Shown piece after piece: positions 8,544-17,655 of a stretch of 54,867 nucleotides of DNA. The notes under the pieces are model-generated. The model was not told where the DNA came from, did no database searches, and was given only the letters and a program-made list of their open reading frames with translations. A program made the position numbers and the translations under genes. The first letter of the stretch is position 1; every line of letters begins with the position of its first letter. This DNA comes from an uncultured Bacteroidota bacterium (GTDB lineage Bacteria; Bacteroidota; Bacteroidia; Flavobacteriales; BACL11): the NCBI GenBank assembly GCA_902627575.1, contig CACOJQ010000005.1:1-54867 (forward strand), in the 5' to 3' direction.

Positions 8544-9797
8544 ATGCTTTATACAACAGCAATATTATCATTACTTTTTTCAGCTTTTTTTTCAGGTGTT
8601 GAAATAGCTTTTGTTTCTGCCAATAAACTACAACTTGAATTAGAAAAAAGTAAGACCAAAATTTCTTCTAAAATGAAATCTTTCTTTTGTAGAAATGAAT
8701 CAGATTTTATAACTACCATGCTAGTAGGCAATAATATTTCATTAGTAGTTTATGGAATTGCTATGACGCAAATACTAACTTCAAAACTTGAACTATTTAT
8801 TAGTTCTGATTTATTACTATTATTGCTTCAGACTTTTATTGCTACAATTATTGTGTTAGTAACAGCAGAATTTTTACCCAAAGCAATATTTAGAATTTCC
8901 CCTAATTATATTTTAAATATTTTTACTATTCCAATTTGGTTACTATTTGTAACCTTAAGACCTGCAGCTGTAGTAATTTTTAAAATTTCAAATTTTTTAC
9001 TTAAGTATGTACTAAATCAAAAGACAAATGATAGTCATTCAACATTTGGAAAGAATGATTTAGATGATTTATTGAGTAATGTAAAGTCTGCTGATGGTCA
9101 GCAAGATCAAAGAGTAGAAGTTGAGATGTTACAAAATGCTTTGGATCTTTCAGAAAAAAGAGTCAGAGAGTGCATGATCCCAAGAACTGAGATTATAGCG
9201 ACAGATTTTAATACTCCTTTACATGAGGTAAAGTCTAAATTTATTCAAACAAAATTATCTAAGATTTTAGTTTATAAAAATAATATCGATAATATAGTTG
9301 GATACATACATTCGTTTGATTTATTTAAAAATCCCAAGAATATTAAATCAATTCTTTTACCACTTTCATTTGTTCCTGAGAGTATGAAAGCCATGGAGTT
9401 ACTAAATGAATTTATTGAAAATAATAAAGGTATAGCTGTTGTTGTGGATGAGTTTGGTGGTACTGCTGGAATGATTACTATTGAGGATGTTACAGAAGAA
9501 ATTGTTGGAGAAATCATGGACGAACATGATCATGAAGAGGTAAATGATCAAAAGATCAATGATAGAAATTATATATTACTTGGAAGAAGTTATGTAGAGG
9601 AAATAAATAAAAAATATAATTTATCGTTACCAGAATCTGGTGAATACGATACAGTGGCAGGATTGTTACTAGATCATTTAGAGGATATACCTAAAAAAGA
9701 TGATTTAGTTAAGATAGCGAATTTTACTTTTACTATTAGAGACGTAAATAAGACAAAAATTCAAGAAGTTGAATTAATTATCGATTCCTTGGATTGA
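8544..9797 (+). CDS. CNNM/CBS/CorC-HlyC membrane protein (hemolysin family)
   Basis: 417 residues with the standard order: an N-terminal CNNM (DUF21) domain of about four membrane segments (1-170), a paired CBS domain (about 190-310) with GIAVVVDEFGGTAGMITIED, and a C-terminal CorC_HlyC domain (about 330-417) with GEYDTVAGLLLDHL. The family is implicated in divalent cation, especially Mg2+/Co2+, transport or its regulation; the hemolysin label is historical. It lies 20 bp after lptC. It is a paralogue of GldE at 43009 but lacks that gene's gliding context. Confidence 0.9.
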   Translation: MLYTTAILSLLFSAFFSGVEIAFVSANKLQLELEKSKTKISSKMKSFFCRNESDFITTMLVGNNISLVVYGIAMTQILTSKLELFISSDLLLLLLQTFIATIIVLVTAEFLPKAIFRISPNYILNIFTIPIWLLFVTLRPAAVVIFKISNFLLKYVLNQKTNDSHSTFGKNDLDDLLSNVKSADGQQDQRVEVEMLQNALDLSEKRVRECMIPRTEIIATDFNTPLHEVKSKFIQTKLSKILVYKNNIDNIVGYIHSFDLFKNPKNIKSILLPLSFVPESMKAMELLNEFIENNKGIAVVVDEFGGTAGMITIEDVTEEIVGEIMDEHDHEEVNDQKINDRNYILLGRSYVEEINKKYNLSLPESGEYDTVAGLLLDHLEDIPKKDDLVKIANFTFTIRDVNKTKIQEVELIIDSLD

Positions 9798-9859
9798 TCA
9801 TCTCGGATATTTTCATATTTTAGATAACAATTGTATATTCGCAAACTTTAAATATAAAT

Positions 9860-12211
9860 ATGGCAACATTACAAAAGATTAGAGATAAGTCATGGTTATT
9901 AGTTACTGTGATAGGTGTAGCATTACTTGCGTTTGTTTTTATGGATGGCGCTAGTTCTTTGTCCGGTGGAGGTTGTAATTCTACTCCTGTTGAAAATGTT
10001 GGAGTTGTCTCTGGAGTGGATATTTCACTTGAAGATTTTGAGAATAAAATTCAACAACAAGAAGGTATTATTAATTTTGTTTATAGACAAAATGTAGTTG
10101 ATGATGCCATGTTAAGAGATCAAGTTTGGGATTACTATGTTAAAAAAATTATTACAGAAAAAGAATTTGAAAAAATAGGACTTGACATCTCTGACGAAGA
10201 ATGGGTATTAAAAATTAAGGATCAAAATAATACCCACGAAATATTAAAAAAACTATTTACTGATTCTTCTGGAATCTATAATGGAGAGCTAGCTTGGAAT
10301 CAGATTCAACAAATTAGTCAACTACCTGATGGAGATCCAAATAAAAAACTATGGAAGGATTGTGAAGAAAGTATTTTATTTGATTATAAATTTCAAAAAT
10401 ATCAAACATTAATTGGTCAGTCAATGTATGCTACTTCACATGAAGCAAAAGATAATATATTATTCGACAAACAAAATGCAAGATTTGATTATGTGGCTAT
10501 ACCTTATACTAATATCAATAACGAAGACGTAGCCATCACAGATAATGATATTGAAAGTTATTATTCAAAAAATAAAATGAATTATAAAAGGCAAGCTTCT
10601 AATGACGTTGAACTTATATTTTTCACTCCAGAACCTTCAGTAAAGGATGAAAATGATGCTAAATCATTTATTTCTTCAGCAATTACTAATCTTGAAGGGG
10701 CCCAAGAATATAATTCTTTTAGATCTAGTCCTTATGACAATTTTTATAATTATGTTTATAATAATGCTAATATTTCCTCTGTTAATTGGGAAAATATAAT
10801 ACAAAAAGAAGCTTCTAGACAATTACAAATGCTTATAGATGCATATGGTTCACAACAGGATTTGGAAAAAGCAGCTGGAAGTAAAATATTTGAAATAAGA
10901 TCCCAACTTATAACAGATTATAAATTAACTTTTGAAAACATTAAAAGCCAAAAAAATGAGGCTCGAAATGGATTAACCCAAGAACAATGGTTAGAATTAT
11001 TTAACTCTGAACAAGGTAAAGTTATAGGGCCTTATTTAGTACGTGAAGGAGTATACAGAATTGCAAAAAATTCATCAGTTGAACTTCGTCCTGATTCAGT
11101 AGAAGTACGACATATAATGATATCCATTCCTCCTGTTCAACAAGCTGGTGATCAATACGCCGTATTAGTTGAAGAGGCTAAAAAAGATATTGACAGCATA
11201 AAATTATTAATAGAGTCCGGAGCTAATTTCGATAATTTTGTATCTCTATCGGATGATATAATGACCAAAAATAGAGGAGGAAATTTAGGCTGGATTGTAG
11301 AAAATACTACTATGCTTACAGGCTTTGGTGAAAAATCACAGTTATTTAATGATTTATGTTTTGAAAAAGAGGTCGGATCTTTATCAGTAATTAGGTCTGA
11401 TTATGGGTATCATTTAGTTCAAGTAACTAAAAGAGGGCCTTTAGTACGAAAAGTTAAAATTGTTTACGCTGATAAAGAGGTTGTAATATCAGATGAGACA
11501 AAAGATAACTATTTACTTCAAGCAGCAAAATTTAAACAAGATTTTTCTAAAAATAAAGCTGATTTAGATAAACTAGTCACAAAATATAATGGTTTGTTGA
11601 GATCTGCAAAAGAAGTTAAATACACGGATCAAAATATTTTAAATATTGATAAATCTAGAGAGATAATTAAATGGCTTTATAAAAATGATGAAGGTTCTAT
11701 CTCTGATGTTAAGGAACTATATAACTCGAAAAGTGATATTGTTGTAGCTTATGCTCTAAAAAAGTACGAGGAAGGCGTAATTCCATTAAATGATGTTAAG
11801 GAACAAATAAAATCAATTGTGATTAATGAGAAAAAAGCAACAAAAATTAAAGAAGATATAAGTAATTTATCAGATTTAAATGACATTGCTAATATGTATT
11901 CAACAAATGTTGTTTTAGATAAATCAATTAAATTTTTTGATACTTTAACAAATCTTGGTTTTGGAAGAGAATTATCCTTGTTAGGACATATTTTTGGTAG
12001 TAAACCTAACATAATGTCTAAGCCAATAGTTGGAAACAACGCTATCTATATAGTGAATGTAAAATCGTTTGATGATATAACTATAGATGATGAGGAAATC
12101 CTAAGTAGAAAAGCTAGTATTAGAAAAAGAAGCTCATTTTCAGCTGATTTTTCATATAAAGCTTTAAAAGATGCTACTGAGACCTCAGACCAAAGAATTC
12201 TCTTTTACTAG
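9860..12211 (+). CDS. PpiD-like periplasmic peptidyl-prolyl isomerase
   Basis: 783 residues. A short cytoplasmic N-terminus and one membrane anchor (LLVTVIGVALLAFVFMDG, residues 14-31) are followed by a SurA/PpiD N-terminal chaperone domain (about 45-230). A parvulin rotamase domain starts at VEVRHIMIS (about 414) and runs to DYGYHLVQVTKRG (about 520), and a long helical C-terminal chaperone region completes it. Family role: folding of outer-membrane and secreted proteins near the Sec translocon. Its length and single anchor fit Bacteroidota PpiD. It follows the envelope genes lptC and the barrel protein; a near-consensus TATATTCG at 9834-9841 may be its own promoter. It converges with rodA. 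Confidence 0.9.
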   Translation: MATLQKIRDKSWLLVTVIGVALLAFVFMDGASSLSGGGCNSTPVENVGVVSGVDISLEDFENKIQQQEGIINFVYRQNVVDDAMLRDQVWDYYVKKIITEKEFEKIGLDISDEEWVLKIKDQNNTHEILKKLFTDSSGIYNGELAWNQIQQISQLPDGDPNKKLWKDCEESILFDYKFQKYQTLIGQSMYATSHEAKDNILFDKQNARFDYVAIPYTNINNEDVAITDNDIESYYSKNKMNYKRQASNDVELIFFTPEPSVKDENDAKSFISSAITNLEGAQEYNSFRSSPYDNFYNYVYNNANISSVNWENIIQKEASRQLQMLIDAYGSQQDLEKAAGSKIFEIRSQLITDYKLTFENIKSQKNEARNGLTQEQWLELFNSEQGKVIGPYLVREGVYRIAKNSSVELRPDSVEVRHIMISIPPVQQAGDQYAVLVEEAKKDIDSIKLLIESGANFDNFVSLSDDIMTKNRGGNLGWIVENTTMLTGFGEKSQLFNDLCFEKEVGSLSVIRSDYGYHLVQVTKRGPLVRKVKIVYADKEVVISDETKDNYLLQAAKFKQDFSKNKADLDKLVTKYNGLLRSAKEVKYTDQNILNIDKSREIIKWLYKNDEGSISDVKELYNSKSDIVVAYALKKYEEGVIPLNDVKEQIKSIVINEKKATKIKEDISNLSDLNDIANMYSTNVVLDKSIKFFDTLTNLGFGRELSLLGHIFGSKPNIMSKPIVGNNAIYIVNVKSFDDITIDDEEILSRKASIRKRSSFSADFSYKALKDATETSDQRILFY

Positions 12212-12226
12212 TTCTTAATTATAATT

Positions 12227-13486
12227 TTATCTTAAAATTTGTAAACGATAAGAGTCAAGATTTAAGAATATAAAAAGAAGTATTGTAAAAGCTAACAGTG
12301 AAGATCCCCCATAACTTATAAAGGGGAGAGGAATTCCAATAATAGGAACAAGTCCTATAGTCATGCCAATATTTATAGTAAAATGTATAAATAATATTAT
12401 TGCCACACTATAACCGTAAATTCTACTAAAGTTTGATCTTTGTCTTTCAGCTAGAAACAGAATTCTTAATAATAAACAGGTGTAGACAGATAAAAATAAA
12501 GTTATGCCTAGAAACCCCCATTCTTCTCCAATAGTACAAAAAATAAAGTCAGTACTTTGTTCAGGGACAAAGTCAAATCGAGTTTGGGTTCCATTTAAAA
12601 AGCCTTTACCCGTAAGTCCTCCACTTCCAATTGCAATTTTTGATTGTATTAAATTGTAGCTAGCTCCTTGAGGATCAATTTCTTTTCCAAGTAATACATT
12701 TATTCTTGTTTGTTGATATTCGGATAAAATTTCATTAAAAATATAATTAACACTAGAAATAAAAATAGAAGAAGTAACAAATACTGTTATTAGTATTCTT
12801 GATATTTTTTTTCTTTTTATTGATATAAAAGTCATAAACATAAAAAATAGTAAAGTATAAATAATTAAGAAATTTTTAATAATTAGTGTTAATACAAATA
12901 ATATGGTTAATAATAAACCAAAAATTAAAATATATATAGATAGTCCTTCTCTATACAAAACAATCATAAAAGCTGAAAAAACTAGTGCACTTCCAATATC
13001 ATTTTGAATTATAATAAGTACACATGGAACTATAAAAATTGCAAAGGTCTTTAACTTATTTATAAAAGAAATTTTTCTAATATGTATTGTATTATAGTAT
13101 TTTGCTAATGCAAGAGCTGTTGCGAATTTAGCAAATTCTGAAGGTTGAAATTTGAAGTTCCCAATTTCAAACCAAGAGCGGGCCCCATTAGTAACTACTC
13201 CATTAATCAAAACGAAGACCAATAATAAAATTATAATAAAAAAAAATGGATATGCTACTGAATAAAAAAATTTCCAATCAATGATCAATATTAAAAAAGC
13301 AATAAGTATGGCAATACCAATAAAGTATGCTTGTTTGCCAAATCTTGAATTCAAATCAATTGTAAAGCTTATTTCACTACTAAATTGGGAGGCGTATATA
13401 TTTATCCATCCAAATACCACCAAAAAAACGTACAGTAAAATACTTGTTTTATCAATATTAGCGAACAGATCTTTAGCAACTCTCAT
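12227..13486 (-). CDS. rodA: Rod-shape SEDS peptidoglycan polymerase RodA
   Basis: RodA is the SEDS-family glycosyltransferase that polymerises lipid II during cell elongation with PBP2. The 419-residue protein has about ten membrane segments. It shows SEDS motifs such as NGARSWFEIGNFKFQPSEFAK and the C-terminal GLVPIIGIPLPFISYGGSS. It directly abuts mrdA (stop of mrdA next to its ATG), the universal pairing of polymerase and transpeptidase. It is the last gene of the purH-mreBCD-mrdA-rodA operon. Confidence 0.96.
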   Translation of the reverse strand: MRVAKDLFANIDKTSILLYVFLVVFGWINIYASQFSSEISFTIDLNSRFGKQAYFIGIAILIAFLILIIDWKFFYSVAYPFFFIIILLLVFVLINGVVTNGARSWFEIGNFKFQPSEFAKFATALALAKYYNTIHIRKISFINKLKTFAIFIVPCVLIIIQNDIGSALVFSAFMIVLYREGLSIYILIFGLLLTILFVLTLIIKNFLIIYTLLFFMFMTFISIKRKKISRILITVFVTSSIFISSVNYIFNEILSEYQQTRINVLLGKEIDPQGASYNLIQSKIAIGSGGLTGKGFLNGTQTRFDFVPEQSTDFIFCTIGEEWGFLGITLFLSVYTCLLLRILFLAERQRSNFSRIYGYSVAIILFIHFTINIGMTIGLVPIIGIPLPFISYGGSSLLAFTILLFIFLNLDSYRLQILR

Positions 13487-15307
13487 TTAATTATTTATTT
13501 TGTTGTTTAAAATAAAATTTTCCAGCGAAGTATTTGAGATATTATTTTTAAGAAATTTTTCTATCATCAATGTTCCAATTGGGACAGCCCATGTAGATCC
13601 CCATCCACCATTTTCTACATATACGGCAATGGCAATTTTAGGATCATCTTTTGGAGCAAAAGCTATATATATTGAGTGATCATCACCATGAGGGTTTTGT
13701 GCAGTACCTGTTTTTCCACAGATTTCAACTCCTTTTATACGACCGTGTTTTGCTGTTCCTTCTTCCCCTTCAGTAACCTGCTTCATTCCTTCAATAATGG
13801 TTGAGAAAAATTTTGTATCGATACTTGAGAATTTTTTGGTTGTAAAGTTTATATCAATTTCAACTTCTCCCTCAATTTTTTTGATAATATGAGGTGTATA
13901 GTAAAAGCCTCTGTTAGCAATGATAGCTGTTAAATTTGCCATTTGAATAGGTGTTAATAATAATTCTCCTTGACCAATAGCCATGGAAATTATAGTATTT
14001 GAATTCCAGCTTCCATCATATAATTTATTGAAATATGATATTTTGGGTAGTTTTCCAGGTGATCCGGAAATAAAATCATTATTTAGGTAATCTCCAATAC
14101 CAAAACTTTTCACATGTTTATACCAATTCTCGTATGCAATTTTTGATGAATTAAATTTTTTGAAGTACTTATTATATGTGTTACAAAAATACGTATTACA
14201 AGAAATTTCAATACTTTTTGATAAGTTTATAATAGATTTATGTGGATGACATCCAACATATTTATTTTTTGAATATTCGTATCCAATTCCATTTTTACAA
14301 GAAAACATACTGTTTTCATTTATAATTCCCTCTTGTAAGGCGATTAAGCCATTTATAAGTTTAAAAATTGACCCAGGAGGATATTCTGCTTGGATTGCTC
14401 GATTAAAAAGAGGTTTGTTAGAGTTTTTAGCTAACATTCTATAATTCTTGGATCTATCTCGACCAATAAGTAAATTAGGATTATAACTAGGAGATGATAT
14501 TAAACTAAGGATTTCTCCTGATTTTGGCTCTATTGCCACTATAGCACCAACTTTATTTTTCATCAACTTTTCTCCATAATCTTGTAATTTAATATCCAGA
14601 GTAGTGAAAATAGATTTACCATTTTTCGCAAGTATATCAAATTTACCATCTTTAAATTTCCCTTGATCACGATTATGTACATCTACTAGTTTGATAGCCA
14701 TTCCTTTAGATCCTCTTAATTTTTTTTCGTAGGCTCCTTCAACACCCGAAACACCAAATAAATCTCCATTATTATAGTATTTGTCGTTTTTAATTTGTTT
14801 TGTGCCAACTTCACCAAGATATCCGATGACATGAGTTGCCGAGCTGGAGGGATATTGTCTCATCGTAATTTTTTTTAAATAAAGACCAGGGAAATTATAT
14901 AATTGTTCTCCAATTTTACTTGCGCTTTCAATACCTAGGTGTTTAATGAAAATACTTTCCTTAAATACTGAGAATTCTATTGCTTTAGTATATTTTTCAA
15001 CAAATGATTTCTTTGATAAGTTTAAAACAGCACATAATTTCGCAGTATCAATTGGTTTTGCTTGAAATTCCACTGGAACGATAACTAAATCGTAAGCTGG
15101 TACATTTGCTACAATTAAATTTTGATTTCTATCAAATATCAAACCCCTGACAGCATCTTGTACTTCATATCTAAGTACATTATTATTAGCAGAAAATTTA
15201 TAATTTTTACTAATAACTTGGATATAAAAAATCTTTGATAAAAAAATTATTGAAATCAGTATAAATGAACTTAAAATCACTTTATATCTTAATGATTCTT
15301 TATTCAT
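13487..15307 (-). CDS. mrdA: Penicillin-binding protein 2 (elongation transpeptidase)
   Basis: Class B PBP that cross-links peptidoglycan in the elongasome. 606 residues: an N-terminal membrane anchor (about 9-29), the dimerisation/pedestal domain with DAVRGLIFDRN, and a transpeptidase domain. All three catalytic motifs are present: SxxK in PPGSIFKL (about residue 314), SCN (SxN), and CGKTGTAQNPHG (about 530). Its ATG overlaps the mreD stop by 8 nt (ATGAATAA). Confidence 0.96.
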   Translation of the reverse strand: MNKESLRYKVILSSFILISIIFLSKIFYIQVISKNYKFSANNNVLRYEVQDAVRGLIFDRNQNLIVANVPAYDLVIVPVEFQAKPIDTAKLCAVLNLSKKSFVEKYTKAIEFSVFKESIFIKHLGIESASKIGEQLYNFPGLYLKKITMRQYPSSSATHVIGYLGEVGTKQIKNDKYYNNGDLFGVSGVEGAYEKKLRGSKGMAIKLVDVHNRDQGKFKDGKFDILAKNGKSIFTTLDIKLQDYGEKLMKNKVGAIVAIEPKSGEILSLISSPSYNPNLLIGRDRSKNYRMLAKNSNKPLFNRAIQAEYPPGSIFKLINGLIALQEGIINENSMFSCKNGIGYEYSKNKYVGCHPHKSIINLSKSIEISCNTYFCNTYNKYFKKFNSSKIAYENWYKHVKSFGIGDYLNNDFISGSPGKLPKISYFNKLYDGSWNSNTIISMAIGQGELLLTPIQMANLTAIIANRGFYYTPHIIKKIEGEVEIDINFTTKKFSSIDTKFFSTIIEGMKQVTEGEEGTAKHGRIKGVEICGKTGTAQNPHGDDHSIYIAFAPKDDPKIAIAVYVENGGWGSTWAVPIGTLMIEKFLKNNISNTSLENFILNNKINN

Positions 15308-15806
15308 TTTTTGATGATTTTATAATTTCTAATATTAAAATTAGTACTAAAGTAACTAGAGTACTAAGCAGCACTTTTAATAATATTTCTAAATTAATTT
15401 TAAGATTTTCTAAAAGGAATAGAATTAAATGATGTAGAAAAATTATGAAAAAACTAAATGAAATAAATGATTTTTTTCCAATTTTGGCCTGAGATATTTC
15501 ATCATTTTCAGTCAAAAGATTATTGGCTATTATTATTTTTATAAAACTTTTTCTGATAAATGCAACAAATACTGTTGCAGTTGAGTGAAAGCCTAGAGTT
15601 CCAGTAAATAAATCAATAAAAAAACCTAAAATAAATGCATACACTAGAAGAATCCATTCTTCGTTTTTAATTGGCCAACAAATTATAAGAGCAACATAAA
15701 TGTAAGGATTTATATAATTAAAAAACAAAATATCGTTTAATATAAGAACTTGAATTAGAATATAAACAGGTAATAACTTAAGATATTTGATATAGATTTT
15801 ATTCAT
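15300..15806 (-). CDS. mreD: Rod shape-determining protein MreD
   Basis: Small polytopic inner-membrane protein of the elongasome, about 168 residues with five or six membrane segments. I chose the ATG at 15806 (MNKIYIKYLKLL) over an in-frame ATG 39 nt upstream. It is preceded by an unusually good Shine-Dalgarno-like AAGGAGA, gives the normal MreD length, and overlaps mreC by 8 nt (ATGAATAA), the same junction seen between mreD and mrdA. Called by membrane topology and invariant position between mreC and mrdA. Confidence 0.88.
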   Translation of the reverse strand: MNKIYIKYLKLLPVYILIQVLILNDILFFNYINPYIYVALIICWPIKNEEWILLVYAFILGFFIDLFTGTLGFHSTATVFVAFIRKSFIKIIIANNLLTENDEISQAKIGKKSFISFSFFIIFLHHLILFLLENLKINLEILLKVLLSTLVTLVLILILEIIKSSKNE

Positions 15807-16608
15807 ATATTTCTCCTTCAAGTATTTTTTGCTCTTTTGTTCCATTTTTATTAACTACATATACATATTTTAAATTATTAAAATCTTCAAATAATTTTAT
15901 GTTAATTTTATAGAACCCACTCTCAAGTATCTTTTCAAAATTTTTAATTTTACCTATAGAAATACCTTCAGGAAAAATATTACTATAACTGTTTGTAATA
16001 ATTGTATCTCCAATTTCTATCGGAATATGTATTGGTAAATTGTCAATATATGCTGTTTGATAGTCAAAACCTTCCCATTTTAAAATACCTGTTTGCATAT
16101 TTTTTTTTAAGAATATGCCAACTGCAGATTTACTATGCAAGAGCGACAGAACCAAGGCATAATTTTCACTGACCGAATATATTACACCAATAACTCCTTT
16201 TTCTGTAATTACACCCATGCCCTCAAAAACACCATCCTTGGTTCCCTTGTTTACAGTTAAAAAATTATTTCTTTTAAAAATAGATTTATTAATTATTTTC
16301 GCTGGAAAATAGTTGAAATTATTAGACGCAACTAAATCTTTTTTGGGATAGTACTCTTGTTTTTCAATAATTGAAAGTAGTTTGGCATTTTCTTCAATTA
16401 GAAACTCATTTGTTTTTTTTAGCCCTATATAATCAGATATTGAATTTTTATAATCAAAAATCACTCCTGTGTATTCAGTTGTCAAATCAATTACTTTATT
16501 GGACTGATATTTATTGTTTTTTAATAATAACGAAATAGAGATGGTTTCTATCAAAATAAATATTAATAGAAAGTGATTTATTTTTATAAATCTTAATAGA
16601 TTATGCAT
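15799..16608 (-). CDS. mreC: Rod shape-determining protein MreC
   Basis: Bitopic scaffold that connects the cytoplasmic MreB filament with PBP2/RodA. 269 residues: one N-terminal membrane segment (about 8-28), a coiled-coil stretch (about 40-85), then a beta-rich periplasmic domain. That domain has the MreC signatures LTVNKGTKDGVFEGMGV (about 118-135) and GDTIITNSYSNIFPEGISIG. It lies 12 bp after mreB, and mreD begins within its last codons. Confidence 0.94.
   Translation of the reverse strand: MHNLLRFIKINHFLLIFILIETISISLLLKNNKYQSNKVIDLTTEYTGVIFDYKNSISDYIGLKKTNEFLIEENAKLLSIIEKQEYYPKKDLVASNNFNYFPAKIINKSIFKRNNFLTVNKGTKDGVFEGMGVITEKGVIGVIYSVSENYALVLSLLHSKSAVGIFLKKNMQTGILKWEGFDYQTAYIDNLPIHIPIEIGDTIITNSYSNIFPEGISIGKIKNFEKILESGFYKINIKLFEDFNNLKYVYVVNKNGTKEQKILEGEIYE
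15812..15818 (-). promoter_or_regulatory. Shine-Dalgarno-like site of mreD
   Basis: AAGGAGA lies inside the 3' end of mreC, 5 nt before the chosen mreD ATG. Such sites are rare in this phylum, whose ribosomes largely mask the anti-Shine-Dalgarno sequence, so it may be chance. It does support the downstream start. Confidence 0.45.
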
Positions 16609-16620
16609 TTATATTGTTCA

Positions 16621-17643
16621 CTATCTCATTAAGAAGGTATAACTATCTGTATTTTTTAAAGAAATTCCGGTTCCTCTAGCTACCGCTCTTAGTGGGTCCT
16701 CAGCAACATATACTGGAAGTTTTGTTTTTTTCTCAATTCTTTTATCTAACCCTCTTAACATGGACCCTCCACCAGTTAAGTATAATCCTTCATTATATAT
16801 GTCTGCTGACAAAGCTGGAGGAGTATTAAATAGCGCATTCATTATAGCCTCTTCAATTTGTTCAATAGAGTTATTTAATGCTCCTGCAATTTCTTTATAT
16901 GTTACAATTACTTCTTTGGGGATTCCACTCATAAGATCTCTTCCATGAACAGCATAGTTGGCTGGAGGGTCTTCTAATTCTGTTAGGGCAGATCCACAAT
17001 GAATTTTGATATTTTCAGCCATAATATCACCAATTGCAATATTGTGTCTTGTTTTCATGTATGTTTGAATATTGTTTGTAAATTCATCTCCAGCAACTCT
17101 AATCGATTTGTCACAAACAATTCCTCCAAGAGATATAACAGCAATTTCTGTAGTACCACCACCAATATCAATTACCATATTTCCTTTTGGTTCTAGAACA
17201 TCGATACCAATTCCAATTGCAGCAGCCATTGGCTCGTGTATTAGCCAAACATCTTTAGCTCCTGCATGTTCTGCTGAATCAATAACGGCTCTCTTTTCTA
17301 CTTCAGTCACTCCTGATGGAATACATACAACCATTTTTAAAGCAGGAGAAAAAATACCACCTTTCATTTTTAGCATTTTAATAAATCCTCGAATCATTTG
17401 TTCTGATGCTTGAAAGTCTGCAATTACTCCGTCTTTTAAAGGTCTAAGTGTTTCTATTTCTTTATGTGTCTTTCCATGCATTTGTTGTGCTCTTTTGCCT
17501 ATTGCTACAACTTCACCAGTTCTAATATTTTTAGCTACAATAGAAGGCTCATCGACCACTACTTTATCGTTGTGAATAATCAAAGTGTTTGCGGTTCCTA
17601 GGTCTATTGCAAGTGCTTCTTGCATGAAATCAAAAATTCCCAT
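16621..17643 (-). CDS. mreB: Actin-like cell shape protein MreB
   Basis: MreB forms membrane-bound filaments that direct lateral wall synthesis. The 340-residue length is standard. ATPase core motifs are visible: AIDLGTANTLI near the N-terminus (phosphate 1), VIDIGGGTTEIAVISLGGI (phosphate 2) and LTGGGSMLRGLDKRI (adenosine). GGGSML and HEPMAAAIGIG are near invariant in MreB. An N-terminal MGIFDFM amphipathic segment fits membrane binding. It lies 12 bp downstream of purH with no separate promoter evident. Confidence 0.97.
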   Translation of the reverse strand: MGIFDFMQEALAIDLGTANTLIIHNDKVVVDEPSIVAKNIRTGEVVAIGKRAQQMHGKTHKEIETLRPLKDGVIADFQASEQMIRGFIKMLKMKGGIFSPALKMVVCIPSGVTEVEKRAVIDSAEHAGAKDVWLIHEPMAAAIGIGIDVLEPKGNMVIDIGGGTTEIAVISLGGIVCDKSIRVAGDEFTNNIQTYMKTRHNIAIGDIMAENIKIHCGSALTELEDPPANYAVHGRDLMSGIPKEVIVTYKEIAGALNNSIEQIEEAIMNALFNTPPALSADIYNEGLYLTGGGSMLRGLDKRIEKKTKLPVYVAEDPLRAVARGTGISLKNTDSYTFLMR

Positions 17644-17655
17644 ATTTAATTAATT

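Noticed and set aside
12223..12239. AATTTTA-TCT-TAAAATT inverted repeat between ppiD and rodA
   Set aside because: AT-only stem, weak as a terminator and likely by chance, though it sits at a convergent junction.
15807..15845. Longer MreD starting 39 nt upstream
   Set aside because: The extra residues are charged and deep within mreC; the ATG at 15806 has a better ribosome-binding context and the recurrent 8-nt overlap.
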